DNA from: Actinomadura coerulea
Lineage (GTDB): Bacteria; Actinomycetota; Actinomycetes; Streptosporangiales; Streptosporangiaceae
Assembly (NCBI RefSeq): GCF_014208105.1
Contig: NZ_JACHMQ010000001.1
Span: 3,472,001-3,536,000, forward strand
Length of the DNA: 64,000 nt
Direction of reading: 5' to 3'
Part shown: in pieces, positions 38,553-47,086 of the stretch
Numbering within the stretch: position 1 is the first letter of the stretch
How the letters are laid out: each line of letters opens with the position of its first letter
Position numbers and translations under genes: made by a program
The notes under the pieces: model-generated
What the model was told of the DNA's origin: nothing
The model's database searches: none
What the model saw: the letters and a program-made list of their open reading frames with translations, nothing else

Positions 38553-39557
38553 ATGGCGATGCCACTGCGCCAAAGCCTGCGTGTCGGCGGCTACGTCCTG
38601 CGCAACAAGCTGGCGGGGCGCACGAGATATCCCCTGATCATGGAGCTGGAGCCGCTGTTCGCCTGCAACCTGGCGTGCGCGGGCTGCGGGAAGATCCAGC
38701 ATCCGGCGGACGTGCTCAAGCAGCGGATGCCGGTCGAGCAGGCGGTCGCGGCGGTCCGCGAGTGCGGCGCGCCGATGGTGTCGATCGCGGGCGGCGAGCC
38801 GCTGATGCATCCGCGGATCGGCGAGCTGGTCGCCGAGCTCGTGCGGATGAAGCGGTACGTGTTCCTGTGCACGAACGCCGCGCTGATCCCCAAGAAGATC
38901 GACCTGTTCCGGCCGTCGCGCTACTTCGCCTGGGCGGTGCACGTCGACGGGCTGCGCGAGCGTCACGACGCGTCGGTCTGCAAGGAGGGCGTCTTCGACC
39001 AGGCGGTGGACGCGATCAGGATGTGCCGGGAGCGGGGGTTCCGGGTCACGACGAACACGACCGTGTTCAACACCGACACCCCGCAGACCGTCATCGAGGT
39101 GCTCGACTACCTGAACGACGAGCTCCGCGTCGACCAGATGATGATCTCGCCCGCGTACGCCTACGAGAAGGCCCCCGACCAGGACCACTTCCTCGGCGTG
39201 CAGGAGACCCGCGCCCTGTTCCGCAAGACGTTCGCCGACGGGCGCCGCGAGCGGTGGCGGTTCAACCACTCGCCGCTGTTCCTGGACTTCCTGGAGGGGA
39301 AGGTCGACTTCCCCTGCACGGCGTGGGCCATCCCGTCGTACTCGCTGAAGGGGTGGCAGCGGCCCTGCTACCTGATGGACGACGGCTACACCGCGACCTA
39401 CCAGGAGCTCCTCGACACCACCGACTGGGACTCCTACGGGCGCGGACGCGACGAGCGGTGCGCGAACTGCATGGCGCACTGCGGCTACGAGCCCACCGCC
39501 GTGTTCGCGACCATGGGCTCGCTCAAGGAGTCGCTGCGCGCCATGCGGAGCATCTGA
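38553..39557 (+). CDS. hpnH: Adenosylhopane synthase HpnH (radical SAM)
   Basis: A 334-residue radical-SAM enzyme that adds a 5'-deoxyadenosyl group to hopene to make adenosylhopane, the first C35 hopanoid. The Fe-S ligands are Cys38, Cys42 and Cys45 in ACNLACAGC, followed by the SAM-contact VSIAGGEPLMHP. A C-terminal cysteine cluster (ERCANCMAHCGYEP) is typical of the family. ATG 38553 abuts the shc stop with no gap. It is the last gene of the cluster here; no hpnG, ispG or hpnO follows. Confidence 0.95.
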   Translation: MAMPLRQSLRVGGYVLRNKLAGRTRYPLIMELEPLFACNLACAGCGKIQHPADVLKQRMPVEQAVAAVRECGAPMVSIAGGEPLMHPRIGELVAELVRMKRYVFLCTNAALIPKKIDLFRPSRYFAWAVHVDGLRERHDASVCKEGVFDQAVDAIRMCRERGFRVTTNTTVFNTDTPQTVIEVLDYLNDELRVDQMMISPAYAYEKAPDQDHFLGVQETRALFRKTFADGRRERWRFNHSPLFLDFLEGKVDFPCTAWAIPSYSLKGWQRPCYLMDDGYTATYQELLDTTDWDSYGRGRDERCANCMAHCGYEPTAVFATMGSLKESLRAMRSI

Positions 39558-39597
39558 GCACCGGGCGTCCGAGCCCGTCCCAGCACGGGGCGTCCGG

Positions 39598-41580
39598 TCA
39601 CACCGGGTCTTTCCGCAGCTCCTCGAAGACGTCGCGGACGGCGTCCATCAGCGCGTCGGCGTCGTCCGCCAGACCGGGGTCGACGGAGAGGCCGAAGCAC
39701 AGGTCGCGGTGGACGCCCAGCCCGGCGATCGCGAGGGGCGTGCCGGGGGCGAGCGGGACGATCGGGTAGACGGCGGTGAGCGGGGCGCCGCACAGCCGCA
39801 GGAGCCGGTCGGGCCCCGGAAGGCTCGACACGGTGCCCTGGAGGAACCGGCCGCTGTAGGACATGCGCGCGAAGCGGGCGTGCAGCGGGGGCGGCATCAG
39901 CCGTCCGGCCTGCCACATCACGAACCACGCCGCCTGCGCCCGCGTCCCGGACCGCAGCACCCGGCTGCGCCTGGCGATCAGTGCGAGCCGGTCGGGCTCG
40001 GCCATCTTCCCGATCGGCAGGTCGACCATCACCGCGGTGGTGTGGTTGCCCACCATCGCGCTGCCCGGCGGCCGCATCATCAGCGGGACCGCGACGCGAC
40101 ACGTGCCGGGCCGGCCGTCCTCCTCGCTGACGCTCCGGTTCAGGGCCCCCGCGACCGCGCACAGCACGACGTCGGTGACGCGGGCGCCGTGGCGGCGCGC
40201 CACGTCCCGGACCGTGCCGAGCGGGAGGACCATGGTGCCGAACCGGCGCTCGCACGTCCCGGAGGCGGGCAGCGGCTCCGGCCTGCCGACGGCGGTGGCG
40301 AGCTGCCCGAGCCCGACCACGGTGGCCACCGCCTTGCGCAGCGGCGCCCGGGGAGGCCCGGCGACCGGCTCGGGCGGCGGCTCCATCAGGTAGACGGCCT
40401 GCGCCACGATGCCGACGCCGTCGGCGACCACGTGGTGCATCATGTAGACGACCGCCGTACGGCCGGGCTCGGCGCCCGTCAGCACGACCATCCGCCAGGG
40501 CGGCCGGTCCAGCGGCAGGGCCTCGGACTGGAGCCTGGCCACCTCGGCGCGCAGCCCGGCCATCCCCTCGACCCGCTTCTCGGTGACGTGCCACTCCCAG
40601 TCGACCCGGTCGAGGTCGCGCCAGACGGGGCGGCGCCAGCGGCCCCGGTGGACGAGCCGCTGCCGGAAACGGGGCAGCCCGTCGAGGCGCTCCTCGATCA
40701 CCCGGACCAGGTCGGCGCGGCCGACGTCCCCCCGCGAGGTGTCGAGCATGATGACGCCGCCGGGATGCTGCGGCGCCTCGGGCGTCTCGACCGCGAGGAA
40801 GAACGCGTCCGGCCCCTGGACGCGCGGCGCGGACGGCTTCGCGAAGCGCTCGGCGAGGTAGACCGGCACGACGACGAACGGCACGGCGGCCAGGGCGTCG
40901 AGAAGGTAGTGGTTCGCGGTCGCCAGGATGACGTAGAGGGTGACCAGGATGTGCACGGTGTTCAGCCCCTGCACCCAGCGCTTGGCCTTCACGCGCGCGA
41001 GTTCGACGCCGACCCACAGCGTCCAGGCCATGTGCAGGGACGGGACGGCGGCGAACTCGTCGGCGTGCTTCACCAGCGGGGACCCCCAGGACCCCCATGT
41101 GCGGCCGTTGGTGACGGTGTCGACGAAGCCGAGGTCGGCGGGCATCAGCCGGGGCGGCATGACGGGGTACAGCGCGAAGCACGCCAGGCCGGCCAGGTTG
41201 AGCATGACGAAGGCGTTGCGGGCCGTGCGGTAGCGCTCGGGGTGGCGCAGGAACAGCCAGACCAGCAGGGCGAGCGCGCTGGCGACATAGGTGATGGCGT
41301 ACTCGTAGTTGGCCAGGACCCGCAGGACGGGCTGGTTCGCCAGCCAGCCGTTGAGGACGGGCTCCACGTCGAGGTGCAGGGCGCGCTCCAGCGCGTACAG
41401 CGACTCCCCGTGCCCGCGGGCCGCCGCCTCCCTCGCCTGCTCGGGCAGCATCGTCACCACGGAGTAGAGCGCGAACAGCGCCAGGCCGAGCAAGAGCTCG
41501 TTCCTGGCGCGGAGCCTCGTGCCCGTGGCGCCCGGGGTGAAGACCGTGTCCTGCGCGGCGACCGCTTCTTGTGTGCCCAT
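39598..41580 (-). CDS. Fusion of a PAP2-type membrane domain with a wax ester synthase/DGAT domain
   Basis: A 660-residue two-domain protein. Residues about 25-240 form a multi-helix PAP2/inositol-phosphotransferase-like domain with the motifs AAVPSLHMAWTLW and TANHYLLDALAAVPF that carry the catalytic histidines. From about 265 it is a WS/DGAT acyltransferase with the condensation-type motif MMHHVVADGVG (His382-His383...Asp387) and the later VGNHTTAVMVDLP. The second half would join acyl-CoA to an alcohol or diacylglycerol; the first could supply diacylglycerol by dephosphorylating a lipid. ATG 41580 follows GAGGGGG. It is divergent from a PadR gene. No interdomain stop or frameshift is seen. 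Confidence 0.85.
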   Translation of the reverse strand: MGTQEAVAAQDTVFTPGATGTRLRARNELLLGLALFALYSVVTMLPEQAREAAARGHGESLYALERALHLDVEPVLNGWLANQPVLRVLANYEYAITYVASALALLVWLFLRHPERYRTARNAFVMLNLAGLACFALYPVMPPRLMPADLGFVDTVTNGRTWGSWGSPLVKHADEFAAVPSLHMAWTLWVGVELARVKAKRWVQGLNTVHILVTLYVILATANHYLLDALAAVPFVVVPVYLAERFAKPSAPRVQGPDAFFLAVETPEAPQHPGGVIMLDTSRGDVGRADLVRVIEERLDGLPRFRQRLVHRGRWRRPVWRDLDRVDWEWHVTEKRVEGMAGLRAEVARLQSEALPLDRPPWRMVVLTGAEPGRTAVVYMMHHVVADGVGIVAQAVYLMEPPPEPVAGPPRAPLRKAVATVVGLGQLATAVGRPEPLPASGTCERRFGTMVLPLGTVRDVARRHGARVTDVVLCAVAGALNRSVSEEDGRPGTCRVAVPLMMRPPGSAMVGNHTTAVMVDLPIGKMAEPDRLALIARRSRVLRSGTRAQAAWFVMWQAGRLMPPPLHARFARMSYSGRFLQGTVSSLPGPDRLLRLCGAPLTAVYPIVPLAPGTPLAIAGLGVHRDLCFGLSVDPGLADDADALMDAVRDVFEELRKDPV

Positions 41581-41724
41581 CGTCCCCCTCGCCCACGGTG
41601 GTACCCACGGACGCGCGCGATCAGACGGCCTTGACCGCATTCGGAGACTATGCCCGGTTTGTCGCCTCGCCCGGCTCGCGGAGGGATCCGGAATCGGGAA
41701 CCATCTGGCCGAACCGTACGTCTT

Positions 41725-41748
41725 CGATATATCGTTGTCGTATCGCGA
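41725..41748. promoter_or_regulatory. Palindromic operator candidate in the WS/DGAT-padR gap
   Basis: CGATATATCG (41725-41734) is a perfect palindrome, followed by a related GTCGTATCGCGA. It is the only AT-rich spot in the region between the divergent genes and is 51 nt upstream of the PadR start. PadR regulators commonly bind such sites and repress their own promoters. Confidence 0.5.
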
Positions 41749-41784
41749 GAGGTCATAGAGAGCTCTCAGAAGGTGGTGCAGAAC

Positions 41785-42438
41785 ATGGGGCACACGCACG
41801 GCCGCGGACCCTGGGCCCGCGGCGACTTCCCGAACTTCGGCGCCCTGTTCGGCGGCGGGCCGGGGCCCTGGGGCCCGCCCGGCGGATTCGGCCACGGACC
41901 CGGTCCGCGGCCGCCGTGGGCGCGGGGGCGCGGCGGTCCGTGGGGCCGGGGCGCCAAGGCCCGCAAGGGCAACGTCAGGGCGGCGATCCTCGTCCTGCTG
42001 GCCGAGGAGCCGCGCAACGGCTACCAGATCATCCAGGAGATCAACGAGCGCAGCGACGGGGCCTGGAAGCCGAGCCCCGGCGCGGTCTACCCGGCGCTGC
42101 AGCAGCTCGCGGACGAGGGGCTGATCGCGGGCGACGAGTCCGGCGGCCGCCGGACCTTCCACCTCACCGGCGAGGGCCGCGCCCACGTGGAGGAGAACGC
42201 CGAGCGCCTGGCCGAGCCGTGGGCGGAGATGACGCCCGAGTTCGGCGAGGGCGTCCCGGAGCTGTTCAAGCAGGCCGCGCAGACCGGGGCCGCGGTGATG
42301 CAGATCGTCCATTCCGGCTCGCCCGAGCAGGTCGCCCAGGCACGGGACGTCCTGTCGGAGGCCCGCCGCGGCCTGTACCGCATCCTGGCCGACGACCCGG
42401 ACGGCCCGGGGCCGACGGCCCGCGACACCGAGGAGTGA
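41785..42438 (+). CDS. PadR-family transcriptional regulator
   Basis: A 217-residue regulator. A Gly/Pro/Trp-rich, probably disordered N-terminal segment of about 60 residues (GGGPGPWGPPGGFGHGPGP) is common in actinomycete PadR proteins. The winged helix follows (AAILVLLAEEPRNGYQIIQE, SPGAVYPALQQLADEGLI). The C-terminal helix for dimerisation spans about 140-200. ATG 41785 follows AAGGTGG. It precedes a DUF1707 membrane protein gene by 2 nt, so the two are likely cotranscribed, and it may control the divergent acyltransferase. Confidence 0.88.
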   Translation: MGHTHGRGPWARGDFPNFGALFGGGPGPWGPPGGFGHGPGPRPPWARGRGGPWGRGAKARKGNVRAAILVLLAEEPRNGYQIIQEINERSDGAWKPSPGAVYPALQQLADEGLIAGDESGGRRTFHLTGEGRAHVEENAERLAEPWAEMTPEFGEGVPELFKQAAQTGAAVMQIVHSGSPEQVAQARDVLSEARRGLYRILADDPDGPGPTARDTEE

Positions 42439-42440
42439 TC

Positions 42441-42884
42441 ATGGTTTCGCACGACGAGATCCGCGTCGGCGACGCCGAGCGCGACGCCGTCATGGTCGCC
42501 CTGCACGACCACTTCGCCGAGGGAAGGCTCGACCGGATCGAGCTCGACGAGCGGCTGGAGTCGGTCCTGGCCGCCAGGACGCGCGGTGACCTGCGCGCCC
42601 TCGTCCGGGACCTGCCGTCCCCGACCGGGCTGCCCGAGCCCGTGCAGGACCGTCACCGGCAGATGGTCCCTCACCACCGGCACATGGCCCACCGCCACCG
42701 GCACGGGCCGGTCTTCCCGGTCTTCCCGCTCCTGTTCGCGGCGTTCCTGGTGCTCGCCTTCACGGCCGGTCCCGGCACCGGGTTCCTCGTCGTCCTGCAG
42801 ATCGCGCTGGCCGTCTGGGTCGTGCGCGCGGTCCTGCTGGCGTTCGGGATCCGCCGGGCCCGCCGCCACGTCCCCGGCCCCTGA
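42441..42884 (+). CDS. DUF1707-domain membrane protein
   Basis: A 147-residue protein. The N-terminal DUF1707 domain (residues about 5-58; RVGDAERDAVMVALHDHFAE, GRLDRIELDERLESVLAART) is followed by a His-rich linker (HHRHMAHRHRHGP). Two hydrophobic helices then occupy about 90-135. Its function is unknown; such proteins often sit beside PadR regulators in actinomycetes. ATG 42441 begins 2 nt after the PadR stop. Confidence 0.85.
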   Translation: MVSHDEIRVGDAERDAVMVALHDHFAEGRLDRIELDERLESVLAARTRGDLRALVRDLPSPTGLPEPVQDRHRQMVPHHRHMAHRHRHGPVFPVFPLLFAAFLVLAFTAGPGTGFLVVLQIALAVWVVRAVLLAFGIRRARRHVPGP

Positions 42885-42939
42885 TCCGGGGACGGTGAAG
42901 GCCGGGCCGCTCACCGCGGGCCCATGCCGCACCGCGCGG

Positions 42940-43329
42940 TCAGCCCCCGTGGAGGGTGAGCTCGTAGTGCAGCGTCCGGTAGCCCTTCAGCTTGTGCGCC
43001 AGCGGCACCGCGAGCCCCTGCAGGAGCGGGTGCTTGCGGGCGAGCATCCGGCGGATCGGCCGCGCCTCCTGCTCGGTGAGCAGGCGGACGCGGCCGCGGG
43101 CCTCCGGGCCGGTCACCCGGCCCCGGAAGGTGCTCGGCGCGAGCTCCACCTCCGGGTTGCGCGCCAGCCGCCTGGCCTTGAACGCCTTGTCGTAGGTGCG
43201 GAAGTAGACGCGGTCGCCGCGCACGACGACGTTCACGGGCGTCCCGACCGGCGTCCCGTCCCTGCGGTAGCTCGTCAGCAGGACGGTGCGCTGCTTCCTC
43301 AGCTTCTCAAGCGTCGATGTGGTGTCCAT
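42940..43329 (-). CDS. PPOX-class F420/FMN-dependent flavin oxidoreductase-fold protein
   Basis: A 129-residue split-barrel protein of the pyridoxamine-phosphate-oxidase-like family (Rv2991/TIGR03666-like). Typical parts are LTSYRRDGTPVGTPVNVVVR, YFRTYDKAFKARRLARNPEV and RVTGPEARGRVRLL. Many actinobacterial members bind F420 or FMN and reduce small molecules. ATG 43329. It is monocistronic, near the Entner-Doudoroff operon but separated from it by 52 nt. Confidence 0.8.
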   Translation of the reverse strand: MDTTSTLEKLRKQRTVLLTSYRRDGTPVGTPVNVVVRGDRVYFRTYDKAFKARRLARNPEVELAPSTFRGRVTGPEARGRVRLLTEQEARPIRRMLARKHPLLQGLAVPLAHKLKGYRTLHYELTLHGG

Positions 43330-43381
43330 ACCCGGGAGACGGGAGCGCCTTCCCGGGATGTGACATCACCGCGCCCCGGCG

Positions 43382-44008
43382 TCACCCCGTGCGGAGCGCC
43401 GCCGCCTCGGAGGCGAGCTTGCGGACGCGGTCCCAGTCGCCCTCGCGGACGGCGTCCGCGGGGGTGAGCCAGGAACCGCCGACGCAGCCGACGTTGCCGA
43501 GCGCGAGGTACTCGGCGGCGTTGCCCAGGCCGATCCCGCCCGTCGGGCAGAACCTGATCTGCGGCAGCGGCCCGCCGAGCGCCTTCAGGTAGGCGGCGCC
43601 GCCCGCCGCCTCGGCCGGGAAGAACTTCATCGCCGTGATCCCGCCCTCCAGGAGGGCGATCGCCTCGGAGGCGGTCGCGACGCCCGGCAGGAACGGCAGG
43701 CCCGTCGCGACCATCGCCGCCTGGAGGCGGGACGTGCAGCCGGGGCTGACGAGGAACCTCGCCCCGGCGGCCGCCGAGCGCTCGGCGTCCTCGGGGCGCA
43801 CGACGGTCCCCGCGCCCACCACGGCGTCCGGGACCTCTGCGGCGATCCGCGCGATCGCGGCCAGCGCGGACGGGGTGCGCAGCGTCACCTCGATCACCGG
43901 GAGGCCGCCCTCCACCAGGGCGCGGGCCAGCGGGACGGCGGCCTCGGCGTCGTCCAGCACCACCACGGGGATGACGGGCGCGAGGTCGAACAGGTCTTCG
44001 GCGATCAT
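43382..44008 (-). CDS. eda: 2-dehydro-3-deoxy-6-phosphogluconate (KDPG) aldolase
   Basis: A 208-residue class I aldolase that splits KDPG to pyruvate and glyceraldehyde-3-phosphate. The Schiff-base lysine is in ITAMKFFPAEAAGG and the catalytic glutamate in VIEVTLRTP. GAGTVV and the phosphate-binding FCPTGGI are also present. ATG 44008 overlaps the glk stop (ATGA). It is the last gene of the edd-glk-eda operon. Confidence 0.95.
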   Translation of the reverse strand: MIAEDLFDLAPVIPVVVLDDAEAAVPLARALVEGGLPVIEVTLRTPSALAAIARIAAEVPDAVVGAGTVVRPEDAERSAAAGARFLVSPGCTSRLQAAMVATGLPFLPGVATASEAIALLEGGITAMKFFPAEAAGGAAYLKALGGPLPQIRFCPTGGIGLGNAAEYLALGNVGCVGGSWLTPADAVREGDWDRVRKLASEAAALRTG

Positions 44009-45126
44009 GCGGGCTCCAGGTCGGGCAGGCTCTGCGCGAGCCGGGCGGCGGCGCCGACGAGGGCCGGGCCGGGATGGACGATGAGTGAGGTCGGGATGGC
44101 GCGCATGTAGTCCTCGACGGGAGGCTTCCCCTCGAAGCGGGCCCGGAACGCGCTGCCCCGCAGCACGTCCGCGATCCGCGGCAGGATCCCGCCGCCGAGA
44201 TAGACGCCGCCCCGCGCGCCGAGCGTGAGGGCGACGTTGCCCGCGTGCGACCCGAGCAGCGCGCAGAACATCTCCACGGCCTCGCGGCTCAGGGGGTCGT
44301 CGCGGTCCTCGCTGATCTGCCGCGGGGTCAGGTCCAGCGCGGGCCGGCCGTCGATCGCGGCGAGGTACCGGCGGATGCGGGCCAGGCCCGCCCCCGACAG
44401 CAGGTACTCGGCGGAGGCCGCGCCCTTCTCGGCGCGCAGCAGCCGCGCCACCACCAGCTCGCGGTCGGTCGCGGCCGGGACGTCGACGTGGCCGCCCTCG
44501 CCGGGCAGCGGCACGAAGCCCGACGGCGTCCGGACGAGCCCGGCGACGCCGAGGCCCGTGCCGGGCCCGACCACCGCGAGCGGCGCGCCGGGGTCCGCAT
44601 GGCCGCGCCCGATGGGCACGAGGTCGTCGCCGGCGAGGTGCGGCAGGGCCAGGGCGAGCGCCTCGAAGTCGTTGATGACGTCAAGATGCGCCAGGCCGAG
44701 ATGGGCCCGCACCGCCTCCGGGTCGCCCTTGGGCCAGCCGGCGTTGGTCAGATGGAACGTGCCATTCATGACGGGGCCCGCCACGGCCAGGCACGCCGCC
44801 ACCGGGCGCGCGCCGACCGCGTCGAGGTAGGCGGCCGCCGCCTCCGCCAGCCCCGGGTAGTCGCGGGTCGGCAGCGCCCTGACCTCCGACAGCGCGCCGT
44901 CCGGGCCGTCGACCAGCGCGAACCGGGCATTGGTCCCGCCCACGTCCGCGACCAGCCACTCAGCGCTTCTCATGTCCTCCGGCAGGGGGACGACCCCCCG
45001 CTCCCCCCGTTCCGCTCCGCTCAGTGTCTCCCGAGGGGGGACGACCCCCCACTCCCCCCGTTCCGCTCCGCTCAGTGTCTCCCGAGGGGGGACGACCCCC
45101 CGCTCCCCCCGTTCCGCTCCGCTCAT
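44005..45126 (-). CDS. glk: Glucokinase (Glk family) with a possible repeat-coded N-terminal extension
   Basis: A non-ROK glucokinase phosphorylating glucose to glucose-6-phosphate. The core from ATG 44973 (322 residues) starts [20 protein letters not shown], the first ATP-binding loop. [13 protein letters not shown] contains the catalytic Asp, and the second ATP segment is [13 protein letters not shown]. The same frame stays open upstream to an ATG at 45126 that overlaps the edd stop in an ATGA arrangement. Using it would add 51 residues made of three 17-residue repeats ([17 protein letters not shown]). Coupling geometry favours 45126, domain conservation favours 44973, and the choice is unresolved. 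It overlaps eda by 4 nt downstream. Confidence 0.85.
   Translation of the reverse strand: MSGAERGERGVVPPRETLSGAERGEWGVVPPRETLSGAERGERGVVPLPEDMRSAEWLVADVGGTNARFALVDGPDGALSEVRALPTRDYPGLAEAAAAYLDAVGARPVAACLAVAGPVMNGTFHLTNAGWPKGDPEAVRAHLGLAHLDVINDFEALALALPHLAGDDLVPIGRGHADPGAPLAVVGPGTGLGVAGLVRTPSGFVPLPGEGGHVDVPAATDRELVVARLLRAEKGAASAEYLLSGAGLARIRRYLAAIDGRPALDLTPRQISEDRDDPLSREAVEMFCALLGSHAGNVALTLGARGGVYLGGGILPRIADVLRGSAFRARFEGKPPVEDYMRAIPTSLIVHPGPALVGAAARLAQSLPDLEPA
44985..45125 (-). repeat. 51-bp tandem repeat, 2.8 copies, at the edd-glk junction
   Basis: Copies begin at 44985, 45036 and 45087 with an exact 51-bp period. The third is cut at 45125, and only a few bases differ between copies. Each contains a run of G5-6, ACGA and C6 that folds as a short GC hairpin (for example 45035-45050). 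The period is a multiple of three, so the glk frame runs through as 17-residue repeats. It looks like slippage or unequal exchange and may tune translation or message stability between the genes. Confidence 0.9.
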
Positions 45127-46937
45127 GAAGAGAAGACCCCCGCACCCCGTTCGGCCGGGCCCACGACGTGGCGGAACGCCTGGAACAGCTCCCGCCCCGT
45201 GCCGAAGGTCTGGTCGGGCGGCCCCTGGGCGGGCTCGCGGGCGGCGAACTCCTCGTCCGGAACGAGCACCTTCAGCACGCCGGCGTCGGCGTCGAGCCGG
45301 ACCACGTCGCCGTCGCGGACGCGGGCGAGCGGCCCGCCGGCCGCGGCCTCCGGCGACACGTGGATCGCGGCGGGCACCGCCCCGGAGGCGCCCGACATGC
45401 GGCCGTCGGTCACCAGCGCGACGCGGTAGCCCCGGTCCTGGAGCACCGACAGCGGCGGGGTGAGCCGGTGCAGCTCCGGCATCCCGTTCGCGCGCGGCCC
45501 CTGATTGCGGACGACCGCCACCACGTCCCGGTCCAGCTCCCCGGCGGCGAACGCCTCCTGGAGCGCCTCCTGCGAGTCGAAGACCCGGGCGGGGGCCTCG
45601 ATCGTCCGGTGCTCCGGCCTGACCGCCGACACCTTGACGACCGCCCGCCCGAGATTGCCGCGCACGGTGTGCAGGCCGCCGTGCGTGTCGAACGGCTCGG
45701 CGGCCGGGCGCAGGACGTCGGTGTCGCCGGACACCCCGGGCCCCTCCCGCCACTCGACTTTGCCGCCGACGAGCTCCGGGACGTTCCGGTAGGCCGCGAG
45801 GGTGTCGCCGCCGACCGTCCGCGCGTCCTCGTGCAGGAGCCCGGCGTCGATCAGCTCGCCGATGAGGAACGCGGTGCCGCCCGCCGCGTGGAAGTGGTTC
45901 ACATCGGCGGTCCCGTTCGGGTACAAGCGGGTGAGCAGCGGCGTGACCTTGGACAGCTCGTCGAAGTCGTCCCAGGTCAGCTCGATGCCCGCGGCGGCGG
46001 CCATGGCCACCAGGTGCAGCGTGTGGTTGGTCGAGCCGCCCGTCGCGAGCAGCGCGACGACGCCGTTGACGAACGCGCGCTCGTCGAGCAGCTCCCCGAT
46101 CGGGGTGTAGCCGTCGCCCAGGTCGGTGAGCTTGAGGACGCGCCTGCCCGCGGCCTCGGTGAGGCCGTCGCGCAGCTTCGTGCCCGGCGGGACGAAGCTG
46201 GCGCCCGGCAGGTGCAGCCCCATGACCTCCATGAGCAGCTGGTTGGAGTTGGCCGTCCCGTAGAAGGTGCAGGTGCCGGGCGAGTGGTAGGACGCGGCCT
46301 CGGCGGCGAGCAGCTGCTCGCGCCCGATCTCCCCGGCCGCGTACCGCTTGCGGACCTTGGCCTTCTCGCCGTTCGGCAGCCCGGAGGCCATCGGCCCGGC
46401 GGGCACGAGGATCGCCGGCAGGTGCCCGAACGACAGGGCCCCGATCACCAGCCCCGGCACGATCTTGTCGCACACGCCGAGCAGCAGCGCGCCGTCGAAC
46501 ATGTCGTGCGACAGCGCCACGGCCGTCGCCATCGCCACCACGTCCCGGCTGAACAGCGACAGCTCCATGCCCGCCCGGCCCTGCGTGATGCCGTCGCACA
46601 TGGCGGGGACGCCCCCGGCGAACTGCGCCGTGCCGCCCCCCGCGCGGATCGCGGACTTCAGGAGGTCGGGGTACTCGTGGAGCGGCTGGTGCGCGGACAG
46701 CATGTCGTTGTACGCCGACACGATCGCGATGTTCGGCGTGGCGTCGCCGCGCAGCCACAGCTTGTCCTGGACGCCGCAGGCGGCGAAGCCGTGCGCGAGG
46801 TTCGCGCACCCCATCCCGCCGCGCACCGGGCCCTGCGACCGGGCCTCCCCGATCCGCTTCAGGTACGCGCCGCGGGGTCCGGCGCTCCGCTCGACGACGC
46901 GCCGGGTCACTGCCGCCAGCACGGGATGCAAAGCCAT
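45123..46937 (-). CDS. edd: 6-phosphogluconate dehydratase
   Basis: A 604-residue IlvD/Edd-family Fe-S dehydratase making KDPG from 6-phosphogluconate. Cluster-binding and catalytic segments are [32 protein letters not shown] and [38 protein letters not shown] closes the active site. ATG 46937 is chosen because GGAG lies 7 nt upstream; TTG 46949 is in frame. It is the first gene of the operon, divergent from a ROK regulator over 149 nt that holds two palindromes. Confidence 0.95.
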   Translation of the reverse strand: MALHPVLAAVTRRVVERSAGPRGAYLKRIGEARSQGPVRGGMGCANLAHGFAACGVQDKLWLRGDATPNIAIVSAYNDMLSAHQPLHEYPDLLKSAIRAGGGTAQFAGGVPAMCDGITQGRAGMELSLFSRDVVAMATAVALSHDMFDGALLLGVCDKIVPGLVIGALSFGHLPAILVPAGPMASGLPNGEKAKVRKRYAAGEIGREQLLAAEAASYHSPGTCTFYGTANSNQLLMEVMGLHLPGASFVPPGTKLRDGLTEAAGRRVLKLTDLGDGYTPIGELLDERAFVNGVVALLATGGSTNHTLHLVAMAAAAGIELTWDDFDELSKVTPLLTRLYPNGTADVNHFHAAGGTAFLIGELIDAGLLHEDARTVGGDTLAAYRNVPELVGGKVEWREGPGVSGDTDVLRPAAEPFDTHGGLHTVRGNLGRAVVKVSAVRPEHRTIEAPARVFDSQEALQEAFAAGELDRDVVAVVRNQGPRANGMPELHRLTPPLSVLQDRGYRVALVTDGRMSGASGAVPAAIHVSPEAAAGGPLARVRDGDVVRLDADAGVLKVLVPDEEFAAREPAQGPPDQTFGTGRELFQAFRHVVGPAERGAGVFSS

Positions 46938-47014
46938 CAGATGCTCCAAGACCAGGGGGATCGCAGAGACACCAAACTAGCGAGACATCGGTCACCTGTT
47001 CAACCGTACTTATG

Positions 47015-47050
47015 AACTTTGGATGACAAAAGTTTGGATGTTCGTCGAAC
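47015..47050. promoter_or_regulatory. Two palindromes between edd and the ROK regulator
   Basis: AACTTT-N8-AAAGTT (47015-47034) and GTTCGTCGAAC (47040-47050) are inverted repeats in an AT-richer stretch. They lie 77-113 nt from the edd start and 36-72 nt from the ROK start. They are good candidates for the ROK operator acting on both divergent promoters. Confidence 0.55.
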
Positions 47051-47086
47051 TGGACGTACGAAAGCCCCGGGTGCTTGACTGGCCGG

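Noticed and set aside
44985..45125. CRISPR-like array
   Set aside because: The units are contiguous 51-bp tandem copies without variable spacers, and they are in frame with glk.
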